This document shows, piece by piece, positions 1-8,507 of a DNA stretch of 52,418 bases. Origin of the DNA: DAOTTX01 sp034437515 (GTDB lineage: Bacteria; Chloroflexota; Anaerolineae; Aggregatilineales; Phototrophicaceae); contig DAOTTX010000518.1 of NCBI GenBank assembly GCA_034437515.1, forward strand, positions 1-52,418. The letters run 5' to 3'. A model generated the notes under the pieces. That model worked only from the letters and a program-made list of their open reading frames with translations. It searched no databases and was not told the origin of the DNA. The translations under genes and the position numbers were made by a program. The stretch's first letter is position 1. Every line of letters starts with the position of its first letter.

Positions 1-1
1 C

Positions 2-208
2 GGTGAGTCGTTGACCGCACAGGAAGAACTCGGCTTTATCTTCCCGCCCGGCTCCGAACTGACCGACGCGGTCAACGCCGCGCTGGACAGCATGGAAGCC
101 GACGGTACGCTATTGGAGTTCAACCTGAAATGGTTCGCTGGCACGGGTGAGGAAGAAGACGCCGAAGCCACGCCCGAACCGGAGATGACCGAAGAAGCTG
201 ATAGCTAG
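2..208 (+). CDS. Amino-acid ABC transporter substrate-binding protein, C-terminal end (partial)
   Basis: Only the last 68 residues are inside the window; the gene begins upstream. The frame is open from the first complete codon. The stretch FIFPPGSELTDAVNAALDSM followed by a short helix ending in LKWF is the usual C-terminal lobe end of family-3 periplasmic amino-acid-binding proteins. It is followed by an acidic, Glu/Thr/Pro-rich tail of about 20 residues that is not part of the fold. In the cell it would capture an amino acid outside the membrane and deliver it to the permease encoded 200 bases downstream on the same strand. The adjacent permease of the matching family supports the call. 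The substrate cannot be told from this fragment. Confidence 0.75.
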   Translation, partial: GESLTAQEELGFIFPPGSELTDAVNAALDSMEADGTLLEFNLKWFAGTGEEEDAEATPEPEMTEEADS

Positions 209-267
209 TACACGTCAGCGGAAGTACAGCTACAGTATGGAAAATCAGAATAATCCAAGGAAGAGGC

Positions 268-295
268 TTGACAGCTTACTCACCACTCCTAAAAC
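268..295 (+). promoter_or_regulatory. Possible promoter upstream of the permease gene
   Basis: A perfect -35 hexamer TTGACA (268-273) is followed after 16 bases by TAAAAC (290-295). It lies in the 200-base gap between the binding-protein and permease genes, so the permease may have its own promoter. The -10 is only a partial match. Confidence 0.35.
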
Positions 296-360
296 TAGCT
301 GATGGACTATTTCAGCCCGGCTGTACTAGTCTCTTCATTCGTGTAAAAATCGAACGTCAG

Positions 361-386
361 AAGCGTGTCCTCAAGTGGGGCACGCT
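361..386 (+). other. Stem-loop in the ABC-transporter intergenic gap
   Basis: AAGCGTGTCC pairs with GGGCACGCTT across a short loop, with one G-U pair. There is no U-run after it, so it may be an mRNA-processing or attenuating hairpin between the binding-protein and permease cistrons rather than a full terminator. Confidence 0.4.
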
Positions 387-410
387 TCGTTGTGTGCCAG
401 GAAGAGTTTA

Positions 411-1322
411 ATGGCTGTATACCCCGAACGTGACCCACAGGGGGTTCAACTTTCACTCAAAGACGAAGTGCAAGAGAACCAACGCTTACCGCCGAAACAA
501 AACACCCTCGCCGGGTATCTGTTCCGTGTGCCCTGGTGGGGATTGCTTATCATCGGCATCGGGATCTTCGTCTATATCAGCATCGCCGCCAACGAGGAAT
601 ACAGCCGCGCCTTCGATCAACTGCAAGAAGGCATCGTCATCACCACGCAAGTGACGATTTTTTCCTATCTCGGCGGGTTAACGATCGGGTTGCTGCTGGC
701 GGTGGCACGGTCATCGTACCCGAAACCCAAAAAAGGCTTGATCCCCGGCTTATTCAGCGTCTTGCATCTGTTGGCCTACAATGTCGCCACCTTTTTCGTT
801 GAGGTGATGCGCGGTTTGCCGATCCTGGTGCTATTGGTAATTGCCGCCTACATTGTTACGCCGGCGTTTAAAGAATTTATGCTGGAACGCTTCGAGATTG
901 AGATCACATTCCGCGCCACTTCAGTGGAGACGTGCATTATCGCACTTTCGATGGCCTACGGCGCGTTCCTGTCGGAGATCTTCCGGGCGGGGATTCAATC
1001 TATCGAAAAGGGACAAGTCGAAGCGGCGAAGTCAATTGGCATGACCAACTTCCAGGTGATGCGCTTTATTGTGCTGCCGCAGGCCGTGCGTCGCGTGCTG
1101 CCGCCGCTGGGGAATGACTTCATCGCCATGATTAAAGACTCCTCGCTGGTGGCATACATCGGCGTGCGTGATTTGACGCAGGTTAGCAACGTTTACGCCG
1201 GGTCGAACTTCCGCTTTGTGGAAACCTACATGACCGTCGCCGTGATTTACCTGACCCTGACCCTGATCGGTTCGCTGCTGGTACGTCTGCTGGAAAACCG
1301 CCTCAAGACGGAAAGCCGCTGA
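411..1322 (+). CDS. Amino-acid ABC transporter permease
   Basis: Inner-membrane permease of the polar amino-acid (HisM/GlnP) family, 303 residues. It moves an amino acid across the membrane using a partner ATPase. After a hydrophilic N-terminus of about 40 residues comes a first membrane helix, then further helices. The motif FFVEVMRGLPILVLL is typical of amino-acid permeases. The cytoplasmic EAA loop, EAAKSIGMTNFQVMRFIVLP (near residues 204-223), contacts the ATPase. The ATG at 411 is chosen because AGGAAG lies 8 bases before it; a longer in-frame GTG start at 375 lacks a ribosome site and would run through the hairpin. The binding-protein gene is just upstream. No ATPase gene follows, so it must lie upstream or elsewhere. 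Confidence 0.88.
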   Translation: MAVYPERDPQGVQLSLKDEVQENQRLPPKQNTLAGYLFRVPWWGLLIIGIGIFVYISIAANEEYSRAFDQLQEGIVITTQVTIFSYLGGLTIGLLLAVARSSYPKPKKGLIPGLFSVLHLLAYNVATFFVEVMRGLPILVLLVIAAYIVTPAFKEFMLERFEIEITFRATSVETCIIALSMAYGAFLSEIFRAGIQSIEKGQVEAAKSIGMTNFQVMRFIVLPQAVRRVLPPLGNDFIAMIKDSSLVAYIGVRDLTQVSNVYAGSNFRFVETYMTVAVIYLTLTLIGSLLVRLLENRLKTESR

Positions 1323-1383
1323 CAGCCCCGCCAATGTCCTGTAAAATTTATCTTATTCCGAACGTGAAACCGGCGAACTAACC

Positions 1384-2394
1384 ATGTCTGTCACACTCAA
1401 CCCTTACCAGATCGGTGATATTACCATCGACACCCCGCTGCTGCTGGCACCGATGGCGGGCCAGACCAACCACGCCTTCCGTACCCTGTGCCGGGAATTC
1501 GGCGATTGTGGGCTGGTCTGTACCGAGGTCATCAGCAGCAATCCGATTTACGACCCCGGCGGCTATAAAAACACCCTGCGCATGTTCGATTGGGACGCCG
1601 ACCTGGAAGCGCCCTTTGCCGTGCAGCTCTTCGGTCACAACCCCACCCGAATGCGTGACGCCGCGCAGCTCGTCGTCGAACACGGCGCACATCTCGTGGA
1701 TGTGAACATGGGCTGCTGGGTGCCGAAGGTCGCCAAGCGCGGCGCGGGGGCCGCCCTGATGCGTGATGTCGATACCGCGACGACGGTCGTCAAGGCAGTG
1801 GTGGACGCGGTCGATGTGCCGGTAACGGTCAAGATCCGTAACGGTTGGCGACCGGATAACCCCACCTGTGTGCCGTTTGCGGTCGCCGCCGAGGGCGTCG
1901 GTGTGCAGGCGATTGCCGTCCATGCGCGGTTTGCCAACCAGCGCCACGACGGTGACGCCGATTGGGATTGGATCCGCAAGGTCAAAGAAGCGGTGAGCAT
2001 CCCGGTGATCGGCAACGGTGACGTGGTCGATACTGCCTCTGCCGTGCACATGTTAGAGCGCACCGGCTGCGATGGCGTGATGATCGGGCGGGGGGCGCTC
2101 GGCAAGCCCTGGCTTTTCCGGCAGATCGCACACGAGATCCGCACCGGGGAGCCGCTGCCTGACCCGGCCCCGCACGAAATCGCGGCGACGGCGATCAAAC
2201 AGGCACGGCGCACGGTAGAAACCAGCAATTTCCCGGTGCGGAAGGTACTGCTGGAACTGCGCGGACAACTGCTTAAATACATTCAAGGCTTGCCCCACGA
2301 GGCGGCGGTCAAGCAGGGCATCGTCACCTCGCAGACCCTCGAAGATATCGAAAACGCCTTCGCACCCGTGCTGGCGGCGGCTCCGGTCAACTGA
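1384..2394 (+). CDS. dusB: tRNA-dihydrouridine synthase (DusB-like)
   Basis: FMN-dependent enzyme that reduces specific uridines of tRNA to dihydrouridine with NADPH; 336 residues, the usual length. Seen: the N-terminal TIM-barrel signature LLLAPMAGQTNHAFR, the NMGC segment with the probable catalytic Cys111, the GAGAALMRD loop, VKIRNGW, and the FMN-phosphate-binding GNGDVVD and GVMIGRGALGKPW motifs. The usual Pro after the catalytic Cys is Trp here (GCW instead of GCP). Its TGA stop overlaps the ATG of trmD by one base (TGATG), so two tRNA-modification genes are translationally coupled. The DusB subgroup is inferred from overall motif pattern; the exact target uridine is not visible. Confidence 0.88.
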   Translation: MSVTLNPYQIGDITIDTPLLLAPMAGQTNHAFRTLCREFGDCGLVCTEVISSNPIYDPGGYKNTLRMFDWDADLEAPFAVQLFGHNPTRMRDAAQLVVEHGAHLVDVNMGCWVPKVAKRGAGAALMRDVDTATTVVKAVVDAVDVPVTVKIRNGWRPDNPTCVPFAVAAEGVGVQAIAVHARFANQRHDGDADWDWIRKVKEAVSIPVIGNGDVVDTASAVHMLERTGCDGVMIGRGALGKPWLFRQIAHEIRTGEPLPDPAPHEIAATAIKQARRTVETSNFPVRKVLLELRGQLLKYIQGLPHEAAVKQGIVTSQTLEDIENAFAPVLAAAPVN

Positions 2395-3125
2395 TGCGCA
2401 TCGACGTTCTCACTCTGTTTCCGGGCATGTTTGAAGGGCCGATGACGGAAAGCATGATGTGGAAGGCACGAGATCGCGGCCTGCTCGACCTACACCTGCA
2501 CGACATCCGCGCCCATTCGCTGGATAAGCACCGCTCCGTCGATGACACACCCTACGGCGGCGGCGGCGGCATGGTGTTGCGGGCTGATGTGCTGGCGGGC
2601 GCGGTCGAGGCGGTGACGACCGATGCGCCCGGTACCCCGGTGATTTTGCTGTCCCCACAGGGGCGCGTGTTCTCGCATGAGGTCGCGGTCGAACTCGCCG
2701 GATATGAACGGTTGGTGCTGCTGTGTGGTCACTACGAGGGCATCGACGAACGCGCCCGGCAATTGCTGGTCACCGATGAGATCAGCATCGGTGATTACGT
2801 GCTGACCGGCGGCGAACTGGCGGCAATGGTTGTGATTGACGCGGTCGTCCGGCACCTCCCCGGTGTGTTGGGCGCTGCCGGTGCGGAACAGCGCGACAGC
2901 CATGCTGACGGTCTGCTGGAAGGGCCACACTACACCCGCCCGGCGAGTTTTCGCGGATTAGCGGTGCCGGAAGTGCTGAAAAACGGCGATCACGGCGCGA
3001 TTGACCGCTGGCGACGTGAGGAAGCTCTGCGCCGGACGTGGCAGCGCCGCCCTGATCTATTATTGACCGCCGCCCTCAGCGACGAGGATAAATATTTCCT
3101 CGCGGCACTTGCAAAGGGTCATTAA
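2394..3125 (+). CDS. trmD: tRNA (guanine-37-N1)-methyltransferase TrmD
   Basis: Methylates G37 next to the anticodon using S-adenosylmethionine, which prevents +1 frameshifting; 243 residues, standard length. The N-terminal MRIDVLTLFPGMF, the RSVDDTPYGGGGGMV segment, and the trefoil-knot SAM-binding region (LCGHYEGIDER and ISIGDYVLTGGELAAMV) are all present. In many bacteria trmD sits with rpsP, rimM and rplS; here it follows a dihydrouridine synthase, with which it overlaps by one base. No ribosomal-protein gene follows. Confidence 0.95.
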   Translation: MRIDVLTLFPGMFEGPMTESMMWKARDRGLLDLHLHDIRAHSLDKHRSVDDTPYGGGGGMVLRADVLAGAVEAVTTDAPGTPVILLSPQGRVFSHEVAVELAGYERLVLLCGHYEGIDERARQLLVTDEISIGDYVLTGGELAAMVVIDAVVRHLPGVLGAAGAEQRDSHADGLLEGPHYTRPASFRGLAVPEVLKNGDHGAIDRWRREEALRRTWQRRPDLLLTAALSDEDKYFLAALAKGH

Positions 3126-3152
3126 AATTGATTTTCCCTAATGTTTGAAACA

Positions 3153-3161
3153 TGCTATGAT
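3153..3161 (+). promoter_or_regulatory. Extended -10 promoter element before the roadblock gene
   Basis: TGC-TATGAT, a TGn-extended -10 element, about 85 bases before the roadblock ATG. No good -35 lies at normal spacing. The same nonamer occurs on the minus strand at 8470-8478. Confidence 0.5.
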
Positions 3162-3244
3162 GTGTGGGTAAAAACTCGGATTTACCAGCGATTAAACGTA
3201 CCGTTCCGCCCGGCGGGGGCAGGATGACAAAGTGAGGACTTTGA

Positions 3245-3646
3245 ATGACGCAGCAATATCGCAGCGAGGCGCTTGAGGAAAAACTCAAAACGCTCCACAG
3301 GGTCGTGGACGGCGTAAAAGCGACCGTGATCGTGAACGTTGATGGTCTACTGGTCGCCGCGTACCCGGCTGGCGACGAAGAAAATCCACATGAGAACCCG
3401 ACCAGCAGCCCGCAGGTCGCGGCAATGTCCGCGACGTTGATCGGCCTGGCGGAGCGTACCCTGGGTCGTTTGGCACAGGGCGAACTTGAACGTTTACTGA
3501 TGGAAGGCGAAGAGGGGGTGATGGTCGTTTATCCGGCGGGCCGGGCATCACTTGCGGTACTGGTTGATAAGGATGCGCGGATCGCACGGGTGCTGTTCGC
3601 CGCGAAGAAGGCAGCCGCTGAGGTCGCCGATATTCTGGGTGATTAA
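3245..3646 (+). CDS. Roadblock/LC7 domain protein
   Basis: Small cytosolic protein of 133 residues with the roadblock/LC7 layout: an N-terminal helix, then VKATVIVNVDGLLVAAYP, a long central helix (MSATLIGLAERTLGRLAQ), the VMVVYPAGRASLAVLVD strand pair and a C-terminal helix. Bacterial members usually act with small Ras-like GTPases (MglA type) or in signalling assemblies. No GTPase gene is in the window. Its stop interlocks with that of the convergent FHA gene (3643-3646, TTAA). Start supported by its position at the head of the domain and the promoter-like sequence upstream. Confidence 0.85.
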   Translation: MTQQYRSEALEEKLKTLHRVVDGVKATVIVNVDGLLVAAYPAGDEENPHENPTSSPQVAAMSATLIGLAERTLGRLAQGELERLLMEGEEGVMVVYPAGRASLAVLVDKDARIARVLFAAKKAAAEVADILGD

Positions 3647-4191
3647 GTCTCGTCTTCCGATTGTACGCTGACCCGTACCATAATTTTCCCCAGGCTTACT
3701 TCATCGCCATCACCGATGGGTGTGGGATGGTGGGCGTCTAACTTCGTTCCGTTGACAAACGTCCCATTGCGGCTGCCCAGGTCGGTCAGCATGATGTATG
3801 GCGGTTCCACGCGGATGATGGCATGGCGGCGGCTGATGCCCATCTGGTAAGCACCGTAAGGCGTCAGGTCAATATCGGGGACTTCTTTGGTGCTTGGGTC
3901 ACGCCGCCCGATGACGATCTCATCTTCTAATTCGAGGACTAACGGCGCGTTACCCCCCTGTATCTCAATTTGAATCATCGCCCGACCCATCTCGATACGC
4001 GGGGCTTCCTCTTGATCCAATTGTTCGGAGAGCTGTCGTTCGGTAGCCATGCGTCGCGCTTCTGCGGCGAAGTCACTGATGTCTGAGGTCGTTCTGCCCA
4101 CACTGGGGTCGTCCAAAAATTCGTCATTGCTCGGCACATGTCCCTCCAGAGGATCGTCGTTGTGATCGTTTTGATTCTGGTCATCACGCAT
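3643..4191 (-). CDS. FHA domain protein
   Basis: Forkhead-associated domain proteins bind phosphothreonine in partners of Ser/Thr kinases. This one is 182 residues: an acidic Asn/Asp-rich N-terminus of about 60 residues that is probably disordered, then an FHA domain over roughly residues 75-175. Key motifs: IVIGRRD, the phosphopeptide-binding SRRHA, and DLGSRNGTFVNG. No membrane segment. The start has a good ribosome site (GAGGAG) 8 bases upstream. It converges with the roadblock gene, sharing 4 bases. A large Ser/Thr kinase about 11 kb away is a possible partner by family logic only. Confidence 0.9.
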   Translation of the reverse strand: MRDDQNQNDHNDDPLEGHVPSNDEFLDDPSVGRTTSDISDFAAEARRMATERQLSEQLDQEEAPRIEMGRAMIQIEIQGGNAPLVLELEDEIVIGRRDPSTKEVPDIDLTPYGAYQMGISRRHAIIRVEPPYIMLTDLGSRNGTFVNGTKLDAHHPTPIGDGDEVSLGKIMVRVSVQSEDET

Positions 4192-4351
4192 GGTTGACTC
4201 CTCTGAGGTTTCGCAGGAGCCATTCTCCGCATTGTTGTCGAATTAAAGTGTACATCAATTTACGGTTCCATTTTCTGAAAATGTCGTTATACAGGCAGGA
4301 CGCAAGGCACGTGCCCCACCGAGGCAGCGCTTAATTATAGATGGTTTCTAA

Positions 4352-6877
4352 TTACCCGTCAGCGGTTTGTTTCACCCTCAGGCTTTCGCGCATCCCCAGG
4401 AAGTGTTCAAACAGATGCAACCGCCACACGGTACGCATGACAATCGCCCACAACAGCGCGACGGTGACCAGAAACAGGTAATCAACCGCATCGAGGATTT
4501 CCAACTCGAAGAAGTTCCGCAGCCCCGGTACCACGTTGAGCGTGATGTAGATCACCAACATGATGACCGCGAGGATACTCGGTCGCCAGTCCCCGCTGTA
4601 GTCATCACCGCCGACCCAGAATTGGGTGGGTGGCTCCACAAACGGGAGCAAAAATAAACCCATCAGCACCAATAAGTTCGTCAAGGCCGTGCGGGACTCC
4701 GCAATGGCTTGTAATTCTTGAGCGCGAGTCGCCGTTTCCGGCAGGTTGACGTAGTGCGTCATCAGGTAGAACGTGTACACACTCAGCGCGACCACCGCCA
4801 GCCACAACGCACCGGGGATGATGAAATGCAAGAACGAGCGCAACAAATTATGCTTGGGCACACCCGCCTGCGCCCAGGCCGCCAGCATAAAGGTCGGCAG
4901 GGCAATAGTGACCAACGTAATCAGCGAGGCGTGCTTGGGGATGAATGGGAACAACTGCGCCTCGACCACGACTGCCGCGCCCAGAATAATAATCGCCGCA
5001 TAGAAAGCGCGGATGAGAAACAACCGGATAATGTCATCCATGCCGTTGAGGATGCGCTGCCCTTCCATAAAAGCAGCGGGTAAGGCCGCGAACGAGTCGT
5101 TGAGCAGTACAATATCAGCGACGTTGCGTGTCGCCGCGCTGCCGCTCTGCATCGCGATGCCGATCTGCGCTTTCTTCAGCGAGAGCACATCGTTAACGCC
5201 ATCACCGATCATGGCGACGTAACACCCTTTGCGACGCAGCGAGTCCACCAGCATTTCTTTTTGCTCCGGCGTGATGCGCCCGAACACCGTCACCTCATCG
5301 ACGATGTTGTCGATCTGCGCTTCGTCCATCTGTTGGAGTTCCGGCCCACTGACCACGCGCAGAGTCGCTGGCAGACCGGCCTGCTTTGCCAGCGCCGCGA
5401 CCGTATCCGGGTTATCGCCGGAGATGATCTTGGGGGTGATGCCGGCCTTGATGAACCCGGCGAGGGTCTCTTTGGCTTCCGGGCGCAGTTCATCGGTGAA
5501 TGTGACCAGCCCGAACGGTTGCAACTTTTCCGGCAGCATGATGTCGTCGTCGATATTGTGTAACTTCATCGGCTCCGGTGAATAGGCGACCAGCAGCACA
5601 CGCAGGCCCTCATCCGCCCATGCCTCGATCTGTGCTTTGCCATAATCGACGTCATCCGGCAGGTACGCGCTGACCATCTCCGGCGCACCCAGCATGTACA
5701 CACCGCGCACCTCGTCGTCATCGAAGGCTAACGCGCTCCACTTACGTGCGGACGAGAAAGGGATTTCATCAACGATTTCGTACTTGCGTCCGCCGCAGCC
5801 TTCCGCGAGGGCGTCGCTGGTACGGTTGCCCGCGCGGGTGCTGCATCCATACGCGCCCATGATGTGTTTGAACGTCTCATGATCGGTCGCCATCGGGTGC
5901 AGCGCATCCAGCACGATCCGATTGGCGGTGAGTGTGCCGGTCTTATCCAGACACAGCACATTGACGTTCGCCATCGACTCGACCGCGTTGGCTTGCTGGA
6001 TTAACGCGCCCTGCCCGGTCATGCGGAGTGCGCCCATTGCATAGGCTGTGGTCGTCATCAAGATCAAACCCGCAGGCACCAACCCGGCGATCACCGCCGC
6101 CGACTGTACGCTCTGGATCGTAGAGACCTCGCGCACGGCGTAAGCCCCGGCAAACAGCAACCCGATAATCGTCGCCAGCAGCAGCAAAATCCGCACGATG
6201 AAGTTAATGTCCCCTTGCAGTGGTGTGAGTTCCACGCGGAACTGTTTGGCGCTGGCGGTCAGTTTATTGGCGAAGCTGTCTGCGCCGACCTTCGTGGCAA
6301 CGTAGGCCGCGCTGCCCGTCACGCAGAAACTACCGGAAAGCACCTCGTTGCCGGCCTTTTTACTAATCAGGTCGGACTCACCCGTCAGCAGTGACTCGTC
6401 CACCGCCATGCGCCCGTCACCGACCACCACACCATCGACCACGATTTGATCCCCGGCGTGCGCGAGGATGATATCGCCAAGCACGACCGCGCTGGGGTCA
6501 GCGGTGCGCTCTACACCGTCACGTCGGATGGTGACTTTAGGCCGCGTCAGCAGCGTGATCTGGTCGAGCTTTTGCTTGGCACGGAACTCCTGCACCACAC
6601 CGACGATCACGTTCATCAGCACTACACCGACGCTGACGAAGGCATCCCCCCATAAGCCGAGAAAGACCATGATGATGCCGATGACGAACAGAATGATATT
6701 GATAAATGTAAAGAAATTTGCTTTAAGAATATCAAGATACGTGCGTCCGGTTTCAATCCGAACGTTGTTGCCTTCACCGCGTGCGCGTCTTTGAGCGGCC
6801 TCACCATCCGTAAGGCCGTTGAGGTTCACCGCCGTCGGCGGTGCTAGGGGTTCATCTTGAGGGATAACACTTTCCAC
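4352..6877 (-). CDS. P-type cation-transporting ATPase
   Basis: Membrane ATPase of about 841 residues that pumps a cation through an aspartyl-phosphate cycle. Seen in order: the actuator motif TGESD; the membrane-4 segment; the phosphorylation motif DKTGTLT (Asp311); nucleotide-domain segments; the hinge motif GDGVNDVLSLKKAQIGIAM; and about six C-terminal helices. The general pattern recalls the CtpE-like group, proposed for calcium or magnesium. Oddity: the membrane-4 PEGL motif is PAGL (Ala269), so the conserved acidic residue is missing. The GTG at 6877 is preferred over the ATG at 6895 because a perfect AGGAGG lies 7 bases before the GTG and inside the longer frame. The ion carried cannot be stated. 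Confidence 0.87.
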   Translation of the reverse strand: MESVIPQDEPLAPPTAVNLNGLTDGEAAQRRARGEGNNVRIETGRTYLDILKANFFTFINIILFVIGIIMVFLGLWGDAFVSVGVVLMNVIVGVVQEFRAKQKLDQITLLTRPKVTIRRDGVERTADPSAVVLGDIILAHAGDQIVVDGVVVGDGRMAVDESLLTGESDLISKKAGNEVLSGSFCVTGSAAYVATKVGADSFANKLTASAKQFRVELTPLQGDINFIVRILLLLATIIGLLFAGAYAVREVSTIQSVQSAAVIAGLVPAGLILMTTTAYAMGALRMTGQGALIQQANAVESMANVNVLCLDKTGTLTANRIVLDALHPMATDHETFKHIMGAYGCSTRAGNRTSDALAEGCGGRKYEIVDEIPFSSARKWSALAFDDDEVRGVYMLGAPEMVSAYLPDDVDYGKAQIEAWADEGLRVLLVAYSPEPMKLHNIDDDIMLPEKLQPFGLVTFTDELRPEAKETLAGFIKAGITPKIISGDNPDTVAALAKQAGLPATLRVVSGPELQQMDEAQIDNIVDEVTVFGRITPEQKEMLVDSLRRKGCYVAMIGDGVNDVLSLKKAQIGIAMQSGSAATRNVADIVLLNDSFAALPAAFMEGQRILNGMDDIIRLFLIRAFYAAIIILGAAVVVEAQLFPFIPKHASLITLVTIALPTFMLAAWAQAGVPKHNLLRSFLHFIIPGALWLAVVALSVYTFYLMTHYVNLPETATRAQELQAIAESRTALTNLLVLMGLFLLPFVEPPTQFWVGGDDYSGDWRPSILAVIMLVIYITLNVVPGLRNFFELEILDAVDYLFLVTVALLWAIVMRTVWRLHLFEHFLGMRESLRVKQTADG

Positions 6878-7055
6878 CCGCTGTCCTCCTATCATCTCTG
6901 CATCTCTATTAGTCTACAACACATTAAGTCCGTTATTGCGTCGGATTTCACATATTTAACGTTTCTGTGGGTGTGAACGTTCCATCTTGCGTAAGTTCTA
7001 AATAGACGTGATGCTCACGACAGAGCAACAACGCATCAACCCTTACGTAGTAAAT

Positions 7056-7078
7056 CGGTTAGGGTTTCGCCCTGACCG
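7056..7078. other. Stem-loop in the gap between ATPase and LysM genes
   Basis: CGGTTAGGG and CCCTGACCG form a 9-base stem (one G-U pair) around TTTCG. It lies 90-110 bases before the LysM gene, upstream of the probable promoter there. Its function is unknown; only a short T-rich stretch follows. Confidence 0.4.
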
Positions 7079-7100
7079 TTATAGTCTATAAATTGTTTGG

Positions 7101-7128
7101 TTACACGATAGAAAGGTCTTCTTACAAT
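7101..7128 (+). promoter_or_regulatory. Probable promoter of the LysM gene
   Basis: TTACAC (7101-7106), a 16-base spacer and TACAAT (7123-7128), 37 bases before the LysM start codon. Both hexamers are close to sigma-70 consensus. The rest of this 287-base gap holds only the hairpin at 7056-7078. Confidence 0.5.
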
Positions 7129-7164
7129 GAGGTGAAAGGCAATCGTAAATGAAGGGGAATTATC

Positions 7165-7857
7165 ATGCGCGTTCGAATTTTGTTAATGTTCATATTGCTT
7201 TTAGCATTCGCCTCTGCGACACAGGCACAGACGACAACCGAGGATCCAGCACTCGTACCCGCACCCGTCGATGACGGACGCGAAGACCCGCGCCCCGGTG
7301 ATCGTGTCATTCTGTACTGTCGCGCCGGGTTCGTCGAGGTTTGGGGCAGTGACAACACCGGGAATGGTATCTTTCTGGCGAATCTGAACTACGCCGACAT
7401 GCTCACCGAAGGCGGTACGACACAGAATACCAACGTCGGTCAGGTGGTCGGCTTTGCGGACGGCAGCGGTTTTCTCACCGTGCGCTGGATCGGCGGGCCG
7501 TATCATGCCAGCGGCTTTGGGGATTTTTCCAAACAGGCGACGTGTGACGGCGCTATCGGCCTAACCGTCCCGACGTCAAACAACACCACCGACACCACCG
7601 GCCCCAGGACGACCGCAACCGGCACACAGATCACCGTGACACAACAAGTCACCATCGATGGTACCACCACCACCCAGACGCAAACCGTCACGACCGACAC
7701 AGGCACCTGCACCGGCGACACGTACACCGTCCGTGCCGGGGATAACCTGTTCCGGATTTCGTTACGCTTCGGGGTTTCATTGAACGCGCTAGCGGTGTGC
7801 AACAACATCGGGGATGTTTCTTTGATCTATGCGGGGCAGCGGTTGGTTATCCCATAG
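7165..7857 (+). CDS. Secreted LysM-domain protein
   Basis: Exported protein of 230 residues. A signal peptide ends near residue 22 (hydrophobic core LLMFILLLAF, then ATQAQ). A central domain with three cysteines and several Trp/Gly residues is followed by a Thr-rich linker (about residues 135-180). A C-terminal LysM domain (about 186-230) begins YTVRAGDNLFRISLRFGVSL and ends YAGQRLVIP. LysM domains bind N-acetylglucosamine polymers such as peptidoglycan, so the protein probably sits on the cell surface. The start has a purine-rich ribosome site (AAGGGGAA). No catalytic domain is recognised. Confidence 0.85.
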   Translation: MRVRILLMFILLLAFASATQAQTTTEDPALVPAPVDDGREDPRPGDRVILYCRAGFVEVWGSDNTGNGIFLANLNYADMLTEGGTTQNTNVGQVVGFADGSGFLTVRWIGGPYHASGFGDFSKQATCDGAIGLTVPTSNNTTDTTGPRTTATGTQITVTQQVTIDGTTTTQTQTVTTDTGTCTGDTYTVRAGDNLFRISLRFGVSLNALAVCNNIGDVSLIYAGQRLVIP

Positions 7858-7874
7858 GCAACCGCTACCGGAGC

Positions 7875-8138
7875 CTATACCCCGCCTTGTGAGAGCACGT
7901 TAATCGCCTGCCGAAGCGCCGACCCCAACCTGGGGTTTTCGGCCTCGAATTCGACGAACGACTCCTCTAGCCGTTCACGCAGTGAGGTGTAATCGTTACC
8001 GTAGTCCGGGTCGAGGGCTTCGCTGACCTCTAAGCGCAGCCGATCTAACAGGTCACGTTGATGATCTTGTGTCGTTTGCGCGGATTCTAGATTGCGGCTG
8101 AGGGCCTCCAGGCTCTCACGCCGTTCTTGTTCATTCAT
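7875..8138 (-). CDS. Small DUF4404-like protein
   Basis: Soluble, highly helical, charged protein of 87 residues. Its C-terminal FEAENPRLGSALRQAINVLS resembles the conserved end of DUF4404 family proteins, whose function is unknown. The ATG at 8138 is chosen over a longer frame because that frame would run through the upstream gene. It overlaps that gene by 8 bases, so the two are almost certainly co-translated. It converges on the LysM gene, 17 bases away. Confidence 0.65.
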   Translation of the reverse strand: MNEQERRESLEALSRNLESAQTTQDHQRDLLDRLRLEVSEALDPDYGNDYTSLRERLEESFVEFEAENPRLGSALRQAINVLSQGGV

Positions 8139-8439
8139 GGTCTTCGCTCCTATCGTCGGATGTTGTGACGTTGCCGAGAATTTCAACGTTGACGTACTGC
8201 TTGATCTCATTGACTTTATCGAGATGCTCAACGTCAGTACCGCGTAATGAGTCGGAAATCTGCACAAGCTTCCTGTACAACGGCCCGACGTCGTCGCCGA
8301 GTTCATCGTCAGGTTGTGCCAGGATGCGTTTGATGTCGTCCATAATGTCCCCGGCGATTTTTTGCAGCCAATCGTCTTCCAGATAAACACTGCTGATTTC
8401 CGTATGCAGATGTTCCAGCTTATCTCGTAAGGTGTGCAT
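8131..8439 (-). CDS. Small hypothetical helical protein
   Basis: 102 residues, acidic, helical, soluble; no recognised domain, though the N-terminal MHTLRDKLEHLHTEIS is similar in style to DUF4404 proteins. It has a clear ribosome site (AGGAG) and a TGCTATGAT promoter element just upstream. It overlaps the DUF4404-like gene by 8 bases, making a two-gene operon. It is divergent from the DUF4258 gene across a 68-base gap. Confidence 0.65.
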   Translation of the reverse strand: MHTLRDKLEHLHTEISSVYLEDDWLQKIAGDIMDDIKRILAQPDDELGDDVGPLYRKLVQISDSLRGTDVEHLDKVNEIKQYVNVEILGNVTTSDDRSEDHE

Positions 8440-8469
8440 AATGACTGCTCCTGCTATTATCGTAGGTAA

Positions 8470-8478
8470 ATCATAGCA
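8470..8478 (-). promoter_or_regulatory. Extended -10 promoter element for the 8131-8439 gene
   Basis: On the minus strand TGC-TATGAT, identical to the element at 3153-3161, about 31 bases before the start codon. No convincing -35. Confidence 0.5.
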
Positions 8479-8507
8479 GCAGAAATCAAATATGCCAAAG
8501 GGATGTC

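Noticed and set aside
375..410. GTG start giving a 12-residue longer permease
   Set aside because: It begins inside a hairpin and lacks a ribosome site; the ATG at 411 has AGGAAG at good spacing.
1378..2049. 223-codon minus-strand frame opposite the Dus gene
   Set aside because: His/Arg/Asp-rich shadow of a gene with clear Dus motifs.
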